Shown piece after piece: positions 35,260-44,588 of a DNA stretch of 64,000 bases. Both the position numbers and the translations under genes were made by a program. The number at the start of each line of letters is the position of its first letter. The first letter of the stretch is position 1. Source of the stretch: Fimbriimonadales bacterium (GTDB lineage Bacteria > Armatimonadota > Fimbriimonadia > Fimbriimonadales > ATM1); contig DATMAR010000012.1 of NCBI GenBank assembly GCA_035559795.1, positions 186,001-250,000 of the forward strand, written 5' to 3'. A model generated the notes under the pieces. That model was not told where the DNA came from, did no database searches, and saw only the letters and a program-made list of their open reading frames with translations.

Positions 35260-37146
35260 TCAGACACCGACCATTTGCTTTCCCGGAACGGGAAGCCGTA
35301 ATGCCTCGAGCGATTTCACCAAGAACTCCATCCTCTCTTTTTGTTCCGTCGGCAAAACGAGAGGCCTTCCCCTGCAATCTACGATGAAACCAACCAATCC
35401 CGTTTCGAATAAAGGTTCGTCCGAACCCTCTCTTCCCTTCGCTCCGAACCTCCGAGCCACCACTCTCCTTCCCTTTCCCTCGCCGACATCGAATCCTCGC
35501 GCTGGTTCGATGATGATCTCCTGCAACGATTCATCTTTAATGGGAATCACTTTCATTTCTCCGAAAGGAACGAACTCTCGAAAACCATTCCCCGACACCG
35601 TAACGCAAGGTTCGCCGATTTTCCCTGTCCCCACCGGTGCAATACAAGTTCCTATCCGAATCAAGCAATCCCTTTCGAATACTTGATACGCTGCATCGGG
35701 ATGATGCACCGATAAAACGCCTAAATGCGGCATCATGAAAATCGAATCCACAGTAAGAATCGTTACCCCTTCCGGCTGATACGCATCGATCATCACCAAA
35801 GCGCTCTGCTCTCTTCTCGGCGCGTGGCTCAAAACCCCCCCCGAACCGATAATCATACCCAATGTCATCATATTGATTAATGTCTGTCCCGTAGCCTCTT
35901 GAGTCAACGCCTCGCCTATGGTCCGTTGCGTCTGTATACCCACCAACCCGCGCGCCAAGGTTTTATGATGCTCCAGAGCTAACCGCAACGCCTCCCTTGC
36001 AACTGCATGCTCGATAAGGAGGTCCTCGTAAGTTTGGGGAATCGTCGTCGGACGAATCATCTTGTTCCTCAAACGACTGCGTAAATCGAAATTTTCTATT
36101 TCGAACGGTAGCCATCGCTTGATGTTCTCGGTCCCTGCTTCTTTCAAAACGTTGCAAATCGAATAACTCAAACCTAAATTCGCCGATACCGTTCTATTGT
36201 AAATCCCTCCGAATACGGAAAACGTATCCGTCGTAGCCCCCCCGATATCTACGCCTAAAAGGTTGATGTTTCTGCTTTTCGCATACTCCTCCATGAGTTT
36301 TCCCACAGCATTGGGGGTTGCCATGATCTCTTCGCTCGTCCATTCCAAAAGTTTGCTGTAGCCAGGAGCCTGCTGCATTACGTGCTCTAAAAAGAGTTCG
36401 TGAATCGCTTCCCTCGCAGGAGCGAGGTTCTCCCTGTCGAGTGTGGGCCTTATGTTCTCTACGATTCGCAAATCGATGTTCGGACCGATTTCTTTACGCA
36501 CCGCTTCACGCGCATCCCGATTTCCTGCAAAGAGAACCGGAAGTTTCATATCTCCGAAACGCGGCTTCGGGTCTGCGCGACGAATGACCTCAGCCATATT
36601 CACTAAATGGTCTACCGTACCGCCGTCAGTCCCCCCCGACATCAAAATGATATCCGGCCGCAATTGTCGCAAACGCTCTACCCTTTGATACTCTTTTCTT
36701 CCATCGTCTATTGCTAACGTGTCCATCAAAATCGCACCAGCGCCTAACGCCGCTCGCTCTGCACTTTCGGCACTCATCGCCTTCACGACACCTACGACCA
36801 TCATTTGCAATCCCCCCCCTGCCGAACTCGTGCTCACATAGAGCTCAGCCGCTTCTTCGGGAGAGTTTCTCGTATCCACCAGTTTCCCGTTCTTCAGGAG
36901 TCGCCAAACCTTATTCTCTTTGATGAGAATGCGCTTGAGTCCCAACTTCGCTTCCGTAATCTCTTCGAGTTCGCGTACGGAGTTCAAAACACCGACGGTA
37001 ACATCTTCGAACGGTTTTTCGACGGTCGTCGGCGCTTCCCCTCGAGCAACCAAACGATATTCCCCTTTTTCGTTTCGTTCGATGAGAATTGCTTTAGTCG
37101 TTGTCGAACCGCAGTCAGTTGCTAAAATTCGAAGAATATCTATCAT
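35260..37146 (-). CDS. MutL-family ASKHA ATPase (glutamate mutase L protein)
   Basis: 628 residues. The N-terminal phosphate-binding motif is LATDCGSTTTKAILIE (8-23) and a second one is LLGVDIGGATTDTFSVF (about 296-312), the pair that defines the actin/Hsp70-like ASKHA fold. STSSAGGGLQMMVVG and MSGGTDGGTVDHLV are family signatures. In clostridia MutL lies between the two subunits of B12-dependent glutamate mutase and is thought to repair or chaperone the enzyme. Here no mutE/mutS or B12 enzyme is nearby. GGGGGG tracts encode several Gly-Gly pairs. Not related to DNA-mismatch MutL. An AT-rich gap of about 160 nt separates it from recG. Confidence 0.88.
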   Translation of the reverse strand: MIDILRILATDCGSTTTKAILIERNEKGEYRLVARGEAPTTVEKPFEDVTVGVLNSVRELEEITEAKLGLKRILIKENKVWRLLKNGKLVDTRNSPEEAAELYVSTSSAGGGLQMMVVGVVKAMSAESAERAALGAGAILMDTLAIDDGRKEYQRVERLRQLRPDIILMSGGTDGGTVDHLVNMAEVIRRADPKPRFGDMKLPVLFAGNRDAREAVRKEIGPNIDLRIVENIRPTLDRENLAPAREAIHELFLEHVMQQAPGYSKLLEWTSEEIMATPNAVGKLMEEYAKSRNINLLGVDIGGATTDTFSVFGGIYNRTVSANLGLSYSICNVLKEAGTENIKRWLPFEIENFDLRSRLRNKMIRPTTIPQTYEDLLIEHAVAREALRLALEHHKTLARGLVGIQTQRTIGEALTQEATGQTLINMMTLGMIIGSGGVLSHAPRREQSALVMIDAYQPEGVTILTVDSIFMMPHLGVLSVHHPDAAYQVFERDCLIRIGTCIAPVGTGKIGEPCVTVSGNGFREFVPFGEMKVIPIKDESLQEIIIEPARGFDVGEGKGRRVVARRFGAKGREGSDEPLFETGLVGFIVDCRGRPLVLPTEQKERMEFLVKSLEALRLPVPGKQMVGV

Positions 37147-37164
37147 TTTATTTCCAAAACTTGC

Positions 37165-37196
37165 AAAAAACCGTCCGGTAACACGCTTCCGGGCGG
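37165..37196 (-). terminator. Intrinsic terminator between the PCD gene and the MutL-family gene
   Basis: On the minus strand CCGCCCGG...CCGGACGG (one mismatch) is followed by TTTTTT. TATACT lies just upstream (about 37202-37207), so it could also be an attenuator in the MutL-family leader. Confidence 0.6.
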
Positions 37197-37252
37197 AAAG
37201 GAAAGTATATCACACCAAGTGACCTCTTATGTTTTCCAAGAAGTCCGTGCGT

Positions 37253-37540
37253 TTATGGAACCTTATAGAGCTCCTCGCAAATCTTTGCCATCGCGACGTC
37301 TCTCTCCGTAATGCCGCCTTCGCTATGGGTCGTAAACGAAACCATCACCTTCCGCCAGGTTACGAGGATATCCGGATGATGGTCTTTCTTATCTGCAAAA
37401 AACCCGAGAACGACGACGAACAACAGCCCTTTCGTATAGGTGTCGAATTCGAAAATCTTCCTCAACTGTCCACCTTCGACCTCCCATCCAGGAAGGTCTC
37501 TAAGCGCCAAGTCCAATTCTAACGGTGTTAAAAGTGGCAT
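37253..37540 (-). CDS. Pterin-4a-carbinolamine dehydratase
   Basis: 95 residues, the full single-domain PCD/DCoH. LRDLPGWEVEGGQLRKIFEF, the active-site motif KKDHHPDILVTWRKV (His-His and Trp) and THSEGGITERDVAMA match the family. It dehydrates 4a-hydroxytetrahydrobiopterin, or acts in molybdopterin- or folate-related pterin recycling where no aromatic hydroxylase exists. No hydroxylase gene is in the window. Divergent from the HD-GYP gene at 37607. Confidence 0.9.
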   Translation of the reverse strand: MPLLTPLELDLALRDLPGWEVEGGQLRKIFEFDTYTKGLLFVVVLGFFADKKDHHPDILVTWRKVMVSFTTHSEGGITERDVAMAKICEELYKVP

Positions 37541-37606
37541 TGCCCATTTCTACCCCATAAGATATGCCAACTCTGCCGATAATTTCCCTAAATAAGGCGA
37601 AATCTT

Positions 37607-39244
37607 ATGAGCAATCGGGCGAAAAACTTAGAGCAAAAAATAGCAAGCGAAGAGCGAGATCGCTTTTTTACTCTCGCTCTCGACATGTTATGCATCGCAA
37701 ATTTCGAAGGGCATTTCAAAAGAATCAACCCTGCCTTCGAAAAAACCCTCGGTTACACGGAACAGGAACTTCTCTCAAAACCTTTCCTTGATTTCGTACA
37801 TCCTGAAGATAAAGAAGCAACCTTGCGCGAATTATCGAATCTCTCTGATGGAATTGTCACGGAAAGTTTCGAAAATCGCTATCGCTGCAAGGATGGAACT
37901 TACAAATGGCTTTCTTGGAGGGCGATACCGAAAAAAAGCGAAGGACTAATTTATGCCGTTGCCCGAGAAATAACCGCACAAAAAGAAGCAGATCAAATAA
38001 TTCAAAACCAAAAACAAGAACTCGAACGCTGTGTTGCTGAACGAACGAAAGAATTGGAAGAAAGTATCGAGAAACTTAGAATGGAAATCGAACATCGCAA
38101 AAAAGCCGAAAAAAACACGACGTTGCAACTCGAACGCGTAAACGCTCTAAGAAAAATCGATTTAGCGATAACAGGAAGCGTAGATTTAAGAGTTATATTA
38201 GATGTCATTCTCGACCAAGTAACGAGCCAATTATGTGTAGACGCTGCTGACGTTATGCTTCTCAACGCAAGCAATACATCCTTGCAATTCGCAGCAGGAA
38301 GAGGATTCCGAGGAAGTGCGATTCGAAACTCCACCATTCGCATAGGTGAGAGCTATGCAGGAAAAGCAGCACTGGAAAGAGTCTTAGTTCGTGTAAACCA
38401 ATTACCTCTCGATACGAATTTCATGCGAAAAAAACTCGTAGAGGAAGAAGGTTTCGTTAGTTACGTTTGCGCCCCATTATTGGCAAAGGCGAAAGTAAAA
38501 GGAGTTTTGGAAATCTTTCACCGAGAGCCATTAACAATAGATAACGAATGGATTGAATTTCTACAAACGCTCGCCAATCAAGCGACAATCGCTATTGAGA
38601 ACGCGACGATGATCGAGCAACTCGAACGCCAAAATACAGAACTTCTAATCGCTTACGAAGCAACCTTAGAGGGTTGGGCTGCCGCATTGGATTTGCGAGA
38701 TAACGAAACACAAGGACACACAGAGAGGGTTACCGAGATGACTTTGCGTCTTGCAGATAGAATAGGAGTTTCAAAAGAACAACTTATACACATTCGAAGG
38801 GGTGCTCTTCTTCACGACATCGGCAAAATTGGAATACCGGATTACATCCTCCTCAAGCCGGACAAGTTGACAGATGAAGAAATGGAAATTATGAAAAAGC
38901 ATCCCTCTTATGCATTTCAGTGGTTGTCACCGATTCGATATCTCGTTCCTGCACTCGATATTCCGTATTGCCATCACGAAAAATGGGACGGCACGGGTTA
39001 CCCGCGCGGGCTGAAAGGGGAATCCATTCCACTCGCAGCAAGGATCTTCGCTGTCGTAGACGTTTTTGATGCCTTGACTTCCGATAGACCTTATCGTAAG
39101 GCTCTACCTAAAGAAGAAGCATTGAAATATATTATCCAAAATGCCGGTTCTCATTTCGACCCGAATATCGTTTCAGCCTTTCTCGAAATGATGAACCAAT
39201 CACACTCGATTACCAACGAGATTATGATCCCTCCGGCAGCATAA
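37607..39244 (+). CDS. PAS-GAF-HD-GYP signalling protein
   Basis: 545 residues, soluble. PAS domain about 18-130 (DMLCIANFEGHFKRINPAFE; LDFVHPEDKEATL), a coiled-coil linker about 130-185, a GAF domain about 190-335, and an HD-GYP phosphodiesterase domain about 350-535: GHTERVTEMTLRLA, LLHDIGKIGIPD, HHEKWDGTGYPRGLKG and DVFDALTSDRPYRKALP. The GYP motif is intact (WDGTGYPRG), so it should hydrolyse cyclic di-GMP, with activity set by PAS and GAF ligands. It has no receiver domain. No GGDEF partner is in the window. Clearly transcribed on its own. Confidence 0.94.
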   Translation: MSNRAKNLEQKIASEERDRFFTLALDMLCIANFEGHFKRINPAFEKTLGYTEQELLSKPFLDFVHPEDKEATLRELSNLSDGIVTESFENRYRCKDGTYKWLSWRAIPKKSEGLIYAVAREITAQKEADQIIQNQKQELERCVAERTKELEESIEKLRMEIEHRKKAEKNTTLQLERVNALRKIDLAITGSVDLRVILDVILDQVTSQLCVDAADVMLLNASNTSLQFAAGRGFRGSAIRNSTIRIGESYAGKAALERVLVRVNQLPLDTNFMRKKLVEEEGFVSYVCAPLLAKAKVKGVLEIFHREPLTIDNEWIEFLQTLANQATIAIENATMIEQLERQNTELLIAYEATLEGWAAALDLRDNETQGHTERVTEMTLRLADRIGVSKEQLIHIRRGALLHDIGKIGIPDYILLKPDKLTDEEMEIMKKHPSYAFQWLSPIRYLVPALDIPYCHHEKWDGTGYPRGLKGESIPLAARIFAVVDVFDALTSDRPYRKALPKEEALKYIIQNAGSHFDPNIVSAFLEMMNQSHSITNEIMIPPAA

Positions 39245-39377
39245 ATTGCGCGAACTACACGCGTTCTGGTATCTATATCATAAAGCCTACATTTCAAGCA
39301 TTAAGTAACCTCTTGGTATCTACCTTTTCCTTCCCCGAACTCTTTTGAAAAAAGCATTTTTCTTGATAACTATGCGT

Positions 39378-39383
39378 TATAAT
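39378..39383 (+). promoter_or_regulatory. Candidate -10 box of the serine hydrolase gene (leaderless)
   Basis: A perfect TATAAT is separated from the ATG at 39392 by 8 nt (AAAGAGTT). Transcription would begin at or within 1-2 nt of the ATG. Confidence 0.55.
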
Positions 39384-39391
39384 AAAGAGTT

Positions 39392-40588
39392 ATGAATTTT
39401 CTTTCCATACTCGCTTTTACATTACCATTTGGTCTAACTATCCAAAACGATAACATGAGCGAACTTTTGAAACCGATTCGTAATAAATACAATATCCCAG
39501 CACTTGCTGCGGCTTTTGTTCGTGGAAACGATGTCGTGAGTATCGGAGCGGTCGGAGTGCGTAAATCGGAATCGAAAGAGCCTATTCAAATTGACGATTG
39601 TTTTCAAATCGGCTCATGCACGAAATCCATGACAGCAACGATGATTGCGCGGCTCGTCGAACAAGGCAAACTATCTTGGGAATCGAAAATAAGCGACGTT
39701 TTTCCTGAAGCGAAAGCGAAAATACATAACAAATTCAAAAATGTAACTCTTCGACAATTGCTTACCCATCGCTCGGGTCTTCCAGACGATAGAAGACCGG
39801 ACTCGGTCATCTTTCCTCAACTCCGCACATGGAAAGAACCTTTGCCGAAACAACGAAAGAAACTATTAGAATTGCTTTTAAACCGAGAGCCTGCATACGA
39901 ACCAGGCACGAAAATGGAGTATTCGAATTATGGTTACGTGATAGCCGGCGCTATGGCAGAAAAAGTAACAGGAAAATCATGGGAAGAGCTTATGAAAAAA
40001 CTTCTTTTCGAACCTCTCGGAATGAAAACCGCCGGCTTCGGTCCACCCGGACTTTCTTCGCCTGAAAATGTGGCATGGGGTCATCTCGGAGAAAATTGCG
40101 AGCCCATAAAACCATCACCCCTGGCAGATAACCCCCCCGTCATCGGACCAGCGGGCACGGTTCATTGTTCTATTTCTGATTGGGCGAAATATGCGATTCT
40201 TCACTTGCGTGGTGCACGTGGTGAGAAAGGATTGCTTTTGAAACCTGAAACATTCCGAATACTCCATGGATTTGATAACGGCGAGGCTATGGGATGGATT
40301 GTCGGCGACCGAGATTGGGCAGGAGGCAAGACACTTGCTCACGCAGGAAGTAACACCTTGTGGTTCGCTGTAATATGGATAGCACCTCGAAAGAACGCAG
40401 CGTTTTTAGCAGTAACGAATTGCGGAAGCGAAAATTCCATCCGCGCATGCGATGAGACAATTTCGGAGATGATAAAAAGTTACATACGAGAGTATCCCCA
40501 CAAATGGACAGTTCCCAAATATATACTTTTTCAGGAAATTATTTATATCTGTTTTCAAAAAAATCTAATGATGCACTTCACAAACTAG
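39392..40588 (+). CDS. Serine hydrolase, class C beta-lactamase/esterase family
   Basis: 398 residues. The N-terminus MNFLSILAFTLPFGLTI may be a signal sequence. The catalytic Ser75 and Lys78 lie in SCTK, the YxN motif is YSNYGYVIAG, and the third box reads HAGSNT where beta-lactamases have KTG. This HxG pattern is usual for class C-like D-aminopeptidases and esterases rather than true lactamases. The last 20 residues (FQEIIYICFQKNLMMHFTN) look unlike the family and may be an extension into a non-coding tail. Substrate unknown. Confidence 0.85.
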   Translation: MNFLSILAFTLPFGLTIQNDNMSELLKPIRNKYNIPALAAAFVRGNDVVSIGAVGVRKSESKEPIQIDDCFQIGSCTKSMTATMIARLVEQGKLSWESKISDVFPEAKAKIHNKFKNVTLRQLLTHRSGLPDDRRPDSVIFPQLRTWKEPLPKQRKKLLELLLNREPAYEPGTKMEYSNYGYVIAGAMAEKVTGKSWEELMKKLLFEPLGMKTAGFGPPGLSSPENVAWGHLGENCEPIKPSPLADNPPVIGPAGTVHCSISDWAKYAILHLRGARGEKGLLLKPETFRILHGFDNGEAMGWIVGDRDWAGGKTLAHAGSNTLWFAVIWIAPRKNAAFLAVTNCGSENSIRACDETISEMIKSYIREYPHKWTVPKYILFQEIIYICFQKNLMMHFTN

Positions 40589-40769
40589 AACAGACTTGTA
40601 AGTACTTCCCTCGAGCCTCTATTCGTGATTCCAATGTCTCAGTTCTTGCTTCCTACGTCTTTTGTGTCTGTCTCCTCGGTACATGCACAGGAAATTTCCA
40701 TTTCAACTGACATTGAGCATACACAGGCCCTCCGCTGAAGTCAGGAGAGCCGAGCCATGCGATTTCTTC

Positions 40770-42797
40770 TTACCGCTTCTTTTGGGAAGACACGCGTCGG
40801 AGATTTAAAGCGGAAGCACGGAGGGACTCAGAAACTCTACTCGCTTCCAACTCCCGTCCGTTCTGTTCCATTCTATGATCGTAGTGAATCTCGTACTCTT
40901 TAGGCATGCCGTACAGTTCGGGATGCAAATACTTGCCCTTGTGCTCCTCGGGTTTTTCCTGCTTCGTCTTGAACCCATGCTTCTGAACCCACAGATCGTT
41001 GCGAATGGCTTCCACGCGCCAAGAGACCTCCGTGTTCGGTGCGCTCGACCGAATCGTAAACTGATTGTTGCGAATCTTCCGAACGACCTTCACCAGGACG
41101 AAGTCTTCCCGCTCGCCGTCATCCAAAACGGTGAGTTGATAGCGGAAGTCGCGGTTGATGGACTCAAAGTAGTCGGGGAGTTGCACGGTTGCATATCCAC
41201 GCGCGTCTGTAACCACATTTCCGCTGTATGCATTATATGGTTCAGGACCTTCGGTGCAGAAGTGGTTCAAGTAGTGGGTATCGGGGCTGAGCGGGTGGTC
41301 GATCTGGAACGATTTAGTTCCGCTTGCACCAAACCGCCCAAGGGAATAGAGGCCGAAACCAGCCTCGCCCTCGTTGACCCCCATTACACCAACATTGACA
41401 TTTCCGGTGTCCGGCACACGTCCTTCGACGCCTATGCCGAAGCTAGCATTACTTCGCCCAAACACCCCGGTAGCTTCAGTGCCGACTAAGGAATTTGCCA
41501 GCCCATAGACACCTATGCCCCAGTAGTCGTCGGCTAGCCCATAGACGCCGATCTTGTAGTCGTTGCCACCTGTGGCGCTTGCCCAGCCGATGACTCCTAT
41601 TCCGGTAGTGCTGTCGCTTCGTCCATGCACTCCATACGCAGTGCCGCTGGTGGCAGTTGCCCAGCCATAGACTCCTTTACCATTGGTACTAGCACTTATC
41701 CCAAACACGCCTTGGGTAGAGCCGTTGTTGGCAGATGCCCTGCCATAGACTCCCGTACCATTGGTGCTCTGGCTCCACCCATACACACCGGTGTTGGAGC
41801 CGCTAGTAGCCGTTGCCAAGCCATAGACGCCATAGCCCGAAGTGCTGCTGTTTAGCCCATACACCCCGTAGGTGGTGCCGCTACCGGCAGTTGCAGAGCC
41901 AACGACGCCTCTACCTGAGGTGCTGTAACTTTGCCCAACCACGCCGTAGGTGTCGCCGCTGTTGGCACTTTGAAGTACGTAAATTGCAATGGAACTTGTG
42001 GCGCTATGCACATGCAGCGGATAAAACGGATTACTCGTGCCTATCCCAACATTCCCAGCGTTGTAAAAGATGTGGTTCCCCGTAGCCTGCCAGAAAGCAT
42101 CGCGAAGGTCGGCATCGGGAGACCACGCGCTGCCGGTCCATTTCAACACTTGGCCTGCAGATGGTGCAGTGCTCGCAACTGCTTTACCCTGCAAACCATC
42201 CACCAACGGGTTAGGATACGTCCCTAACAAATCGCCTCCAGCAGTCCCTGAAGGTGGAGGAAGCGCTTGCCACGTCCCGTTCCCAGAACCATCCGAAGTG
42301 AGAACACGTCCCGCAGACGCTCCCGTGGGCATCTGAAATGCATTCGTCTTGATTGCACCCGCAATCAGTGTCCCCGATATGTTCACGTGACCCGTCTGCT
42401 GAATCCCAGGAGTCTCCGACTGAAGCAAAACAACGCCTATTGCATCACGATTCTCCTGTTGGAGACTTGCAGGAACTCTGTTCGGCAACGTCACCAAAAC
42501 GTAGTATTCCTTGCCTTCTGTGAGTCCATCCGCTGGCAAAGACGCGGTGTAACTTCCGTCTTGTATAGCCGCAGTCGAAACAGTCCGGTATGCAAGAACC
42601 TCTGTATCTTTGTCATAGAAATTGAACGCCAACTCGGCATAGCCGTCGGGGACAGACTCCCCCTTCACAGTGCCGGACAACGTCAACGTTCTCTCTTGCG
42701 CAGAAGCTTCTCTTGGCAAGACTAACCAATTTATTACAACAGGCACGATTACAACCGACGCGATAACCGCGCCTATAAAAGCAAATAGTAATTTCAT
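40770..42797 (-). CDS. Secreted fibre-like protein with 26-residue GVYG repeats
   Basis: About 675 residues from the ATG at 42795-42797, which has AGGAG 9 nt upstream; the frame is open a further 49 codons, but those are not signal-like. Signal peptide or anchor (MKLLFAFIGAVIASVVIV). An N-terminal beta domain (TLTLSGTVKGESVPDGYAEL) is followed by NVGIGTSNPFYPLHV, the start of tail-fibre-like domains, then seven to eight repeats of about 26 residues (GVYGLNSSTSGYGVYGLATA and variants), expected to form a beta-helix or fibre. The C-terminal domain starts SFQIDHPLSPDTHYLNHF. The tail is basic. Codon use differs from neighbours: fewer TCGAA and CGA codons. Confidence 0.82.
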   Translation of the reverse strand: MKLLFAFIGAVIASVVIVPVVINWLVLPREASAQERTLTLSGTVKGESVPDGYAELAFNFYDKDTEVLAYRTVSTAAIQDGSYTASLPADGLTEGKEYYVLVTLPNRVPASLQQENRDAIGVVLLQSETPGIQQTGHVNISGTLIAGAIKTNAFQMPTGASAGRVLTSDGSGNGTWQALPPPSGTAGGDLLGTYPNPLVDGLQGKAVASTAPSAGQVLKWTGSAWSPDADLRDAFWQATGNHIFYNAGNVGIGTSNPFYPLHVHSATSSIAIYVLQSANSGDTYGVVGQSYSTSGRGVVGSATAGSGTTYGVYGLNSSTSGYGVYGLATATSGSNTGVYGWSQSTNGTGVYGRASANNGSTQGVFGISASTNGKGVYGWATATSGTAYGVHGRSDSTTGIGVIGWASATGGNDYKIGVYGLADDYWGIGVYGLANSLVGTEATGVFGRSNASFGIGVEGRVPDTGNVNVGVMGVNEGEAGFGLYSLGRFGASGTKSFQIDHPLSPDTHYLNHFCTEGPEPYNAYSGNVVTDARGYATVQLPDYFESINRDFRYQLTVLDDGEREDFVLVKVVRKIRNNQFTIRSSAPNTEVSWRVEAIRNDLWVQKHGFKTKQEKPEEHKGKYLHPELYGMPKEYEIHYDHRMEQNGRELEASRVSESLRASALNLRRVSSQKKR

Positions 42798-43085
42798 TTG
42801 TTCTTCTCCTTTTGTTTCTTTTTGGTTCTCTCTTTGTCCAGTACCGTGTTTTGCTACTGAGATAAGCAAAAGTATAACGCAAGTTCCGCTCAACGTCCTC
42901 AAAGAATCTTGAGATGTTCCAAAGCAAGTAATATTGCCAGGCATTTACGTGCTCCTCCTTATGCCGGGGAATAAAAGTGTAAGTGATGGGTGAAATCTCA
43001 GCGTAGAAGAAAAGCAAAAGCGCTGAAGGACCCTGGGTCTCTTTGAGCGTACGAGTACACTATTCCTCCAGGAGGTTAATTCTAA

Positions 43086-44219
43086 ATGTTGCCAGCTTAC
43101 CTATTGTCTATTTCTTTACTGAGTGCAGGACAGGATGACCATGATCTTTCAGTCATGCAGTCAGCTGAACAGATACCGATCCGATCAGGCAGCGAACTTG
43201 TGGAAAATAGTTATTACTTCTCCTTTCCTGCAATATTAGCCGACGATGGCTCCTTTTGCGTACAAAGAGATGGTCATTTTCGCAGATTCACTTTGCCGGA
43301 TGGAAAAAGCATTGGGCACAATTTATTCCAATGGTATATCTTGAAAAGCGATCCGGATCGAGTGTTAGTCGCAGACTGGAGCCAGGTTGCGCATTGGCCG
43401 CGAGATTACCATGCAATATGGAACGAGAGTCCAGTAGTTCCAGAAGATAGTCCTTTCCTCGTGCATTATCTTGCCGGACTATTTGCAATGCGCGACGAGC
43501 GGTTCGCCGGCGCGCTCGGCGCAACCGAAATATGGAAGGGCAAAGTTGGTAAAGACGGTGTTACCGTCCGGCCATTCAAGACTTTGGGGTTCGCGGTGAT
43601 AGCGATCGTAGACTTTGAAGAAAGGGGCCGCGATCCAAATGTGAAAGGGCTCATAAGATACGATGGCGATGCTTATGAGCTGCAGCCGGCATCAGCAGCG
43701 TTCTTGAGTGACGGCAGTCTTCGAGGAGCATTCCTGCGGGTCCGCAAGACGAGACCCAGAAAGATTTGCGTATCCTTCGAAATATACGAACTGTGGAAAT
43801 CAGGAAAACTAAAGCTGGTTTATAGCATTCCTCTGCCCCGGGACTTCACGTGGGATTGGAGGTCGTATAACGTTGATGCGGCGAACGCTCAAGTAGTCTA
43901 CGACTTGCCCGACCCCGGCGGGAAAACGCACGTACTCGATTGCGTCGGCAGAACTATTGCAATCTACGATTCGCCGCCAGGCTTCGTGGCGCATATAGCG
44001 CTCATCAACGGCTCTCCAGTTTGGGAAATAAGGGAGCAATCAAGGGAATACCCTAACACATACTGGTGGAATCCGGCCAATTTTTCTATAGCATTCGTTG
44101 TCCATGGAAGGACAAAGGTATTTAATGGTTATCGGCTGTTGGGCTACAGCGCTTCCCGCAAGAACGCACTTATCCTTGATCTTAATAAGAACACTTGTAT
44201 TCTGCTTAGGTTTAAATAA
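43086..44219 (+). CDS. Secreted protein of unknown function
   Basis: 377 residues. Signal peptide (MLPAYLLSISLLSAGQ), then a beta-rich protein with several Trp and Tyr (FRRFTLPDGKSIGHNLFQWY; WPRDYHAIWNES; YPNTYWWNPANFS). No family is recognised; it might be a beta-propeller. Shine-Dalgarno CAGGAGG about 8 nt before the ATG. Divergent from the fibre-like gene and convergent with the rRNA locus. Its codon style resembles that of the fibre-like gene and differs from the rest of the window. Confidence 0.7.
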   Translation: MLPAYLLSISLLSAGQDDHDLSVMQSAEQIPIRSGSELVENSYYFSFPAILADDGSFCVQRDGHFRRFTLPDGKSIGHNLFQWYILKSDPDRVLVADWSQVAHWPRDYHAIWNESPVVPEDSPFLVHYLAGLFAMRDERFAGALGATEIWKGKVGKDGVTVRPFKTLGFAVIAIVDFEERGRDPNVKGLIRYDGDAYELQPASAAFLSDGSLRGAFLRVRKTRPRKICVSFEIYELWKSGKLKLVYSIPLPRDFTWDWRSYNVDAANAQVVYDLPDPGGKTHVLDCVGRTIAIYDSPPGFVAHIALINGSPVWEIREQSREYPNTYWWNPANFSIAFVVHGRTKVFNGYRLLGYSASRKNALILDLNKNTCILLRFK

Positions 44220-44252
44220 GATCCAAATTTACGCAGCAGAAGATTTGCGTGT

Positions 44253-44306
44253 GCCGCACTGCATTGAAGCTATTTTCTTCGCGGGTCCCCGGACAAGCAG
44301 TGCGGT
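44253..44306. other. Inverted repeat after the 5S genes
   Basis: CCGCACTGC at 44254-44262 pairs with GCAGTGCGG at 44297-44305, with a 34-nt centre. It lies between the end of the 5S region and the stop of the convergent gene, so it may end rRNA transcription. No T-tract is obvious. Confidence 0.35.
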
Positions 44307-44316
44307 AAAAGTACAA

Positions 44317-44450
44317 AATCCCGCGGCGTGCTAACCTTGCAGACCGTTGCGGGTCTACTACTTTTTTGTCGCTGAGGGGCTTAGCTGCATTTACAAACAA
44401 ACAACTCGGGATGGGCACGGCGTTTCCTCAATAAATATTCGGCTGTACGC
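44317..44450 (-). pseudogene. Degenerate second 5S rRNA gene
   Basis: On the minus strand, TAGTAGACCCGCAACGGTCT and the following GCAAGGTTAGCACGC match the 3' half of the intact 5S gene at 44470-44587, and GAAACGCCGTGCCCATCCCGA matches its middle in part. The 5' strand of the closing helix is lost (CGGCGTACAGCCGAA replaces it), and the centre holds an insertion-like ACAAACAAA stretch. It lies about 20-35 nt beyond the intact gene in the same orientation. Read as a decayed tandem duplicate. Confidence 0.8.
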
Positions 44451-44469
44451 CGAAACCACAAAAAATAAA

Positions 44470-44587
44470 TCCGGGCAGCGTGCTAACCTTGCAGACCGTT
44501 TCCAGTCTACTACTTTCGCCGCAGAAGGGCTTAACTACCGTGTTCGGGATGGGAACGGGTGTTTCCCCTTCGCTATGGCCACCCGGA
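44470..44587 (-). rRNA. rrf: 5S ribosomal RNA
   Basis: 118 nt on the minus strand. The 5' end TCCGGGTGGCC pairs with the 3' end GCTGCCCGGA to form helix I. Loop sequences CCCATCCCGAAC and GTAGTAGACTGG are standard bacterial 5S. It is separated from 23S by about 1 kb that includes a protein gene. Confidence 0.93.
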
Positions 44588-44588
44588 A

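Noticed and set aside
44317-44450. A second functional 5S rRNA
   Set aside because: The 5' strand of the closing helix and the central region are not conserved, so folding into 5S is not possible as read.
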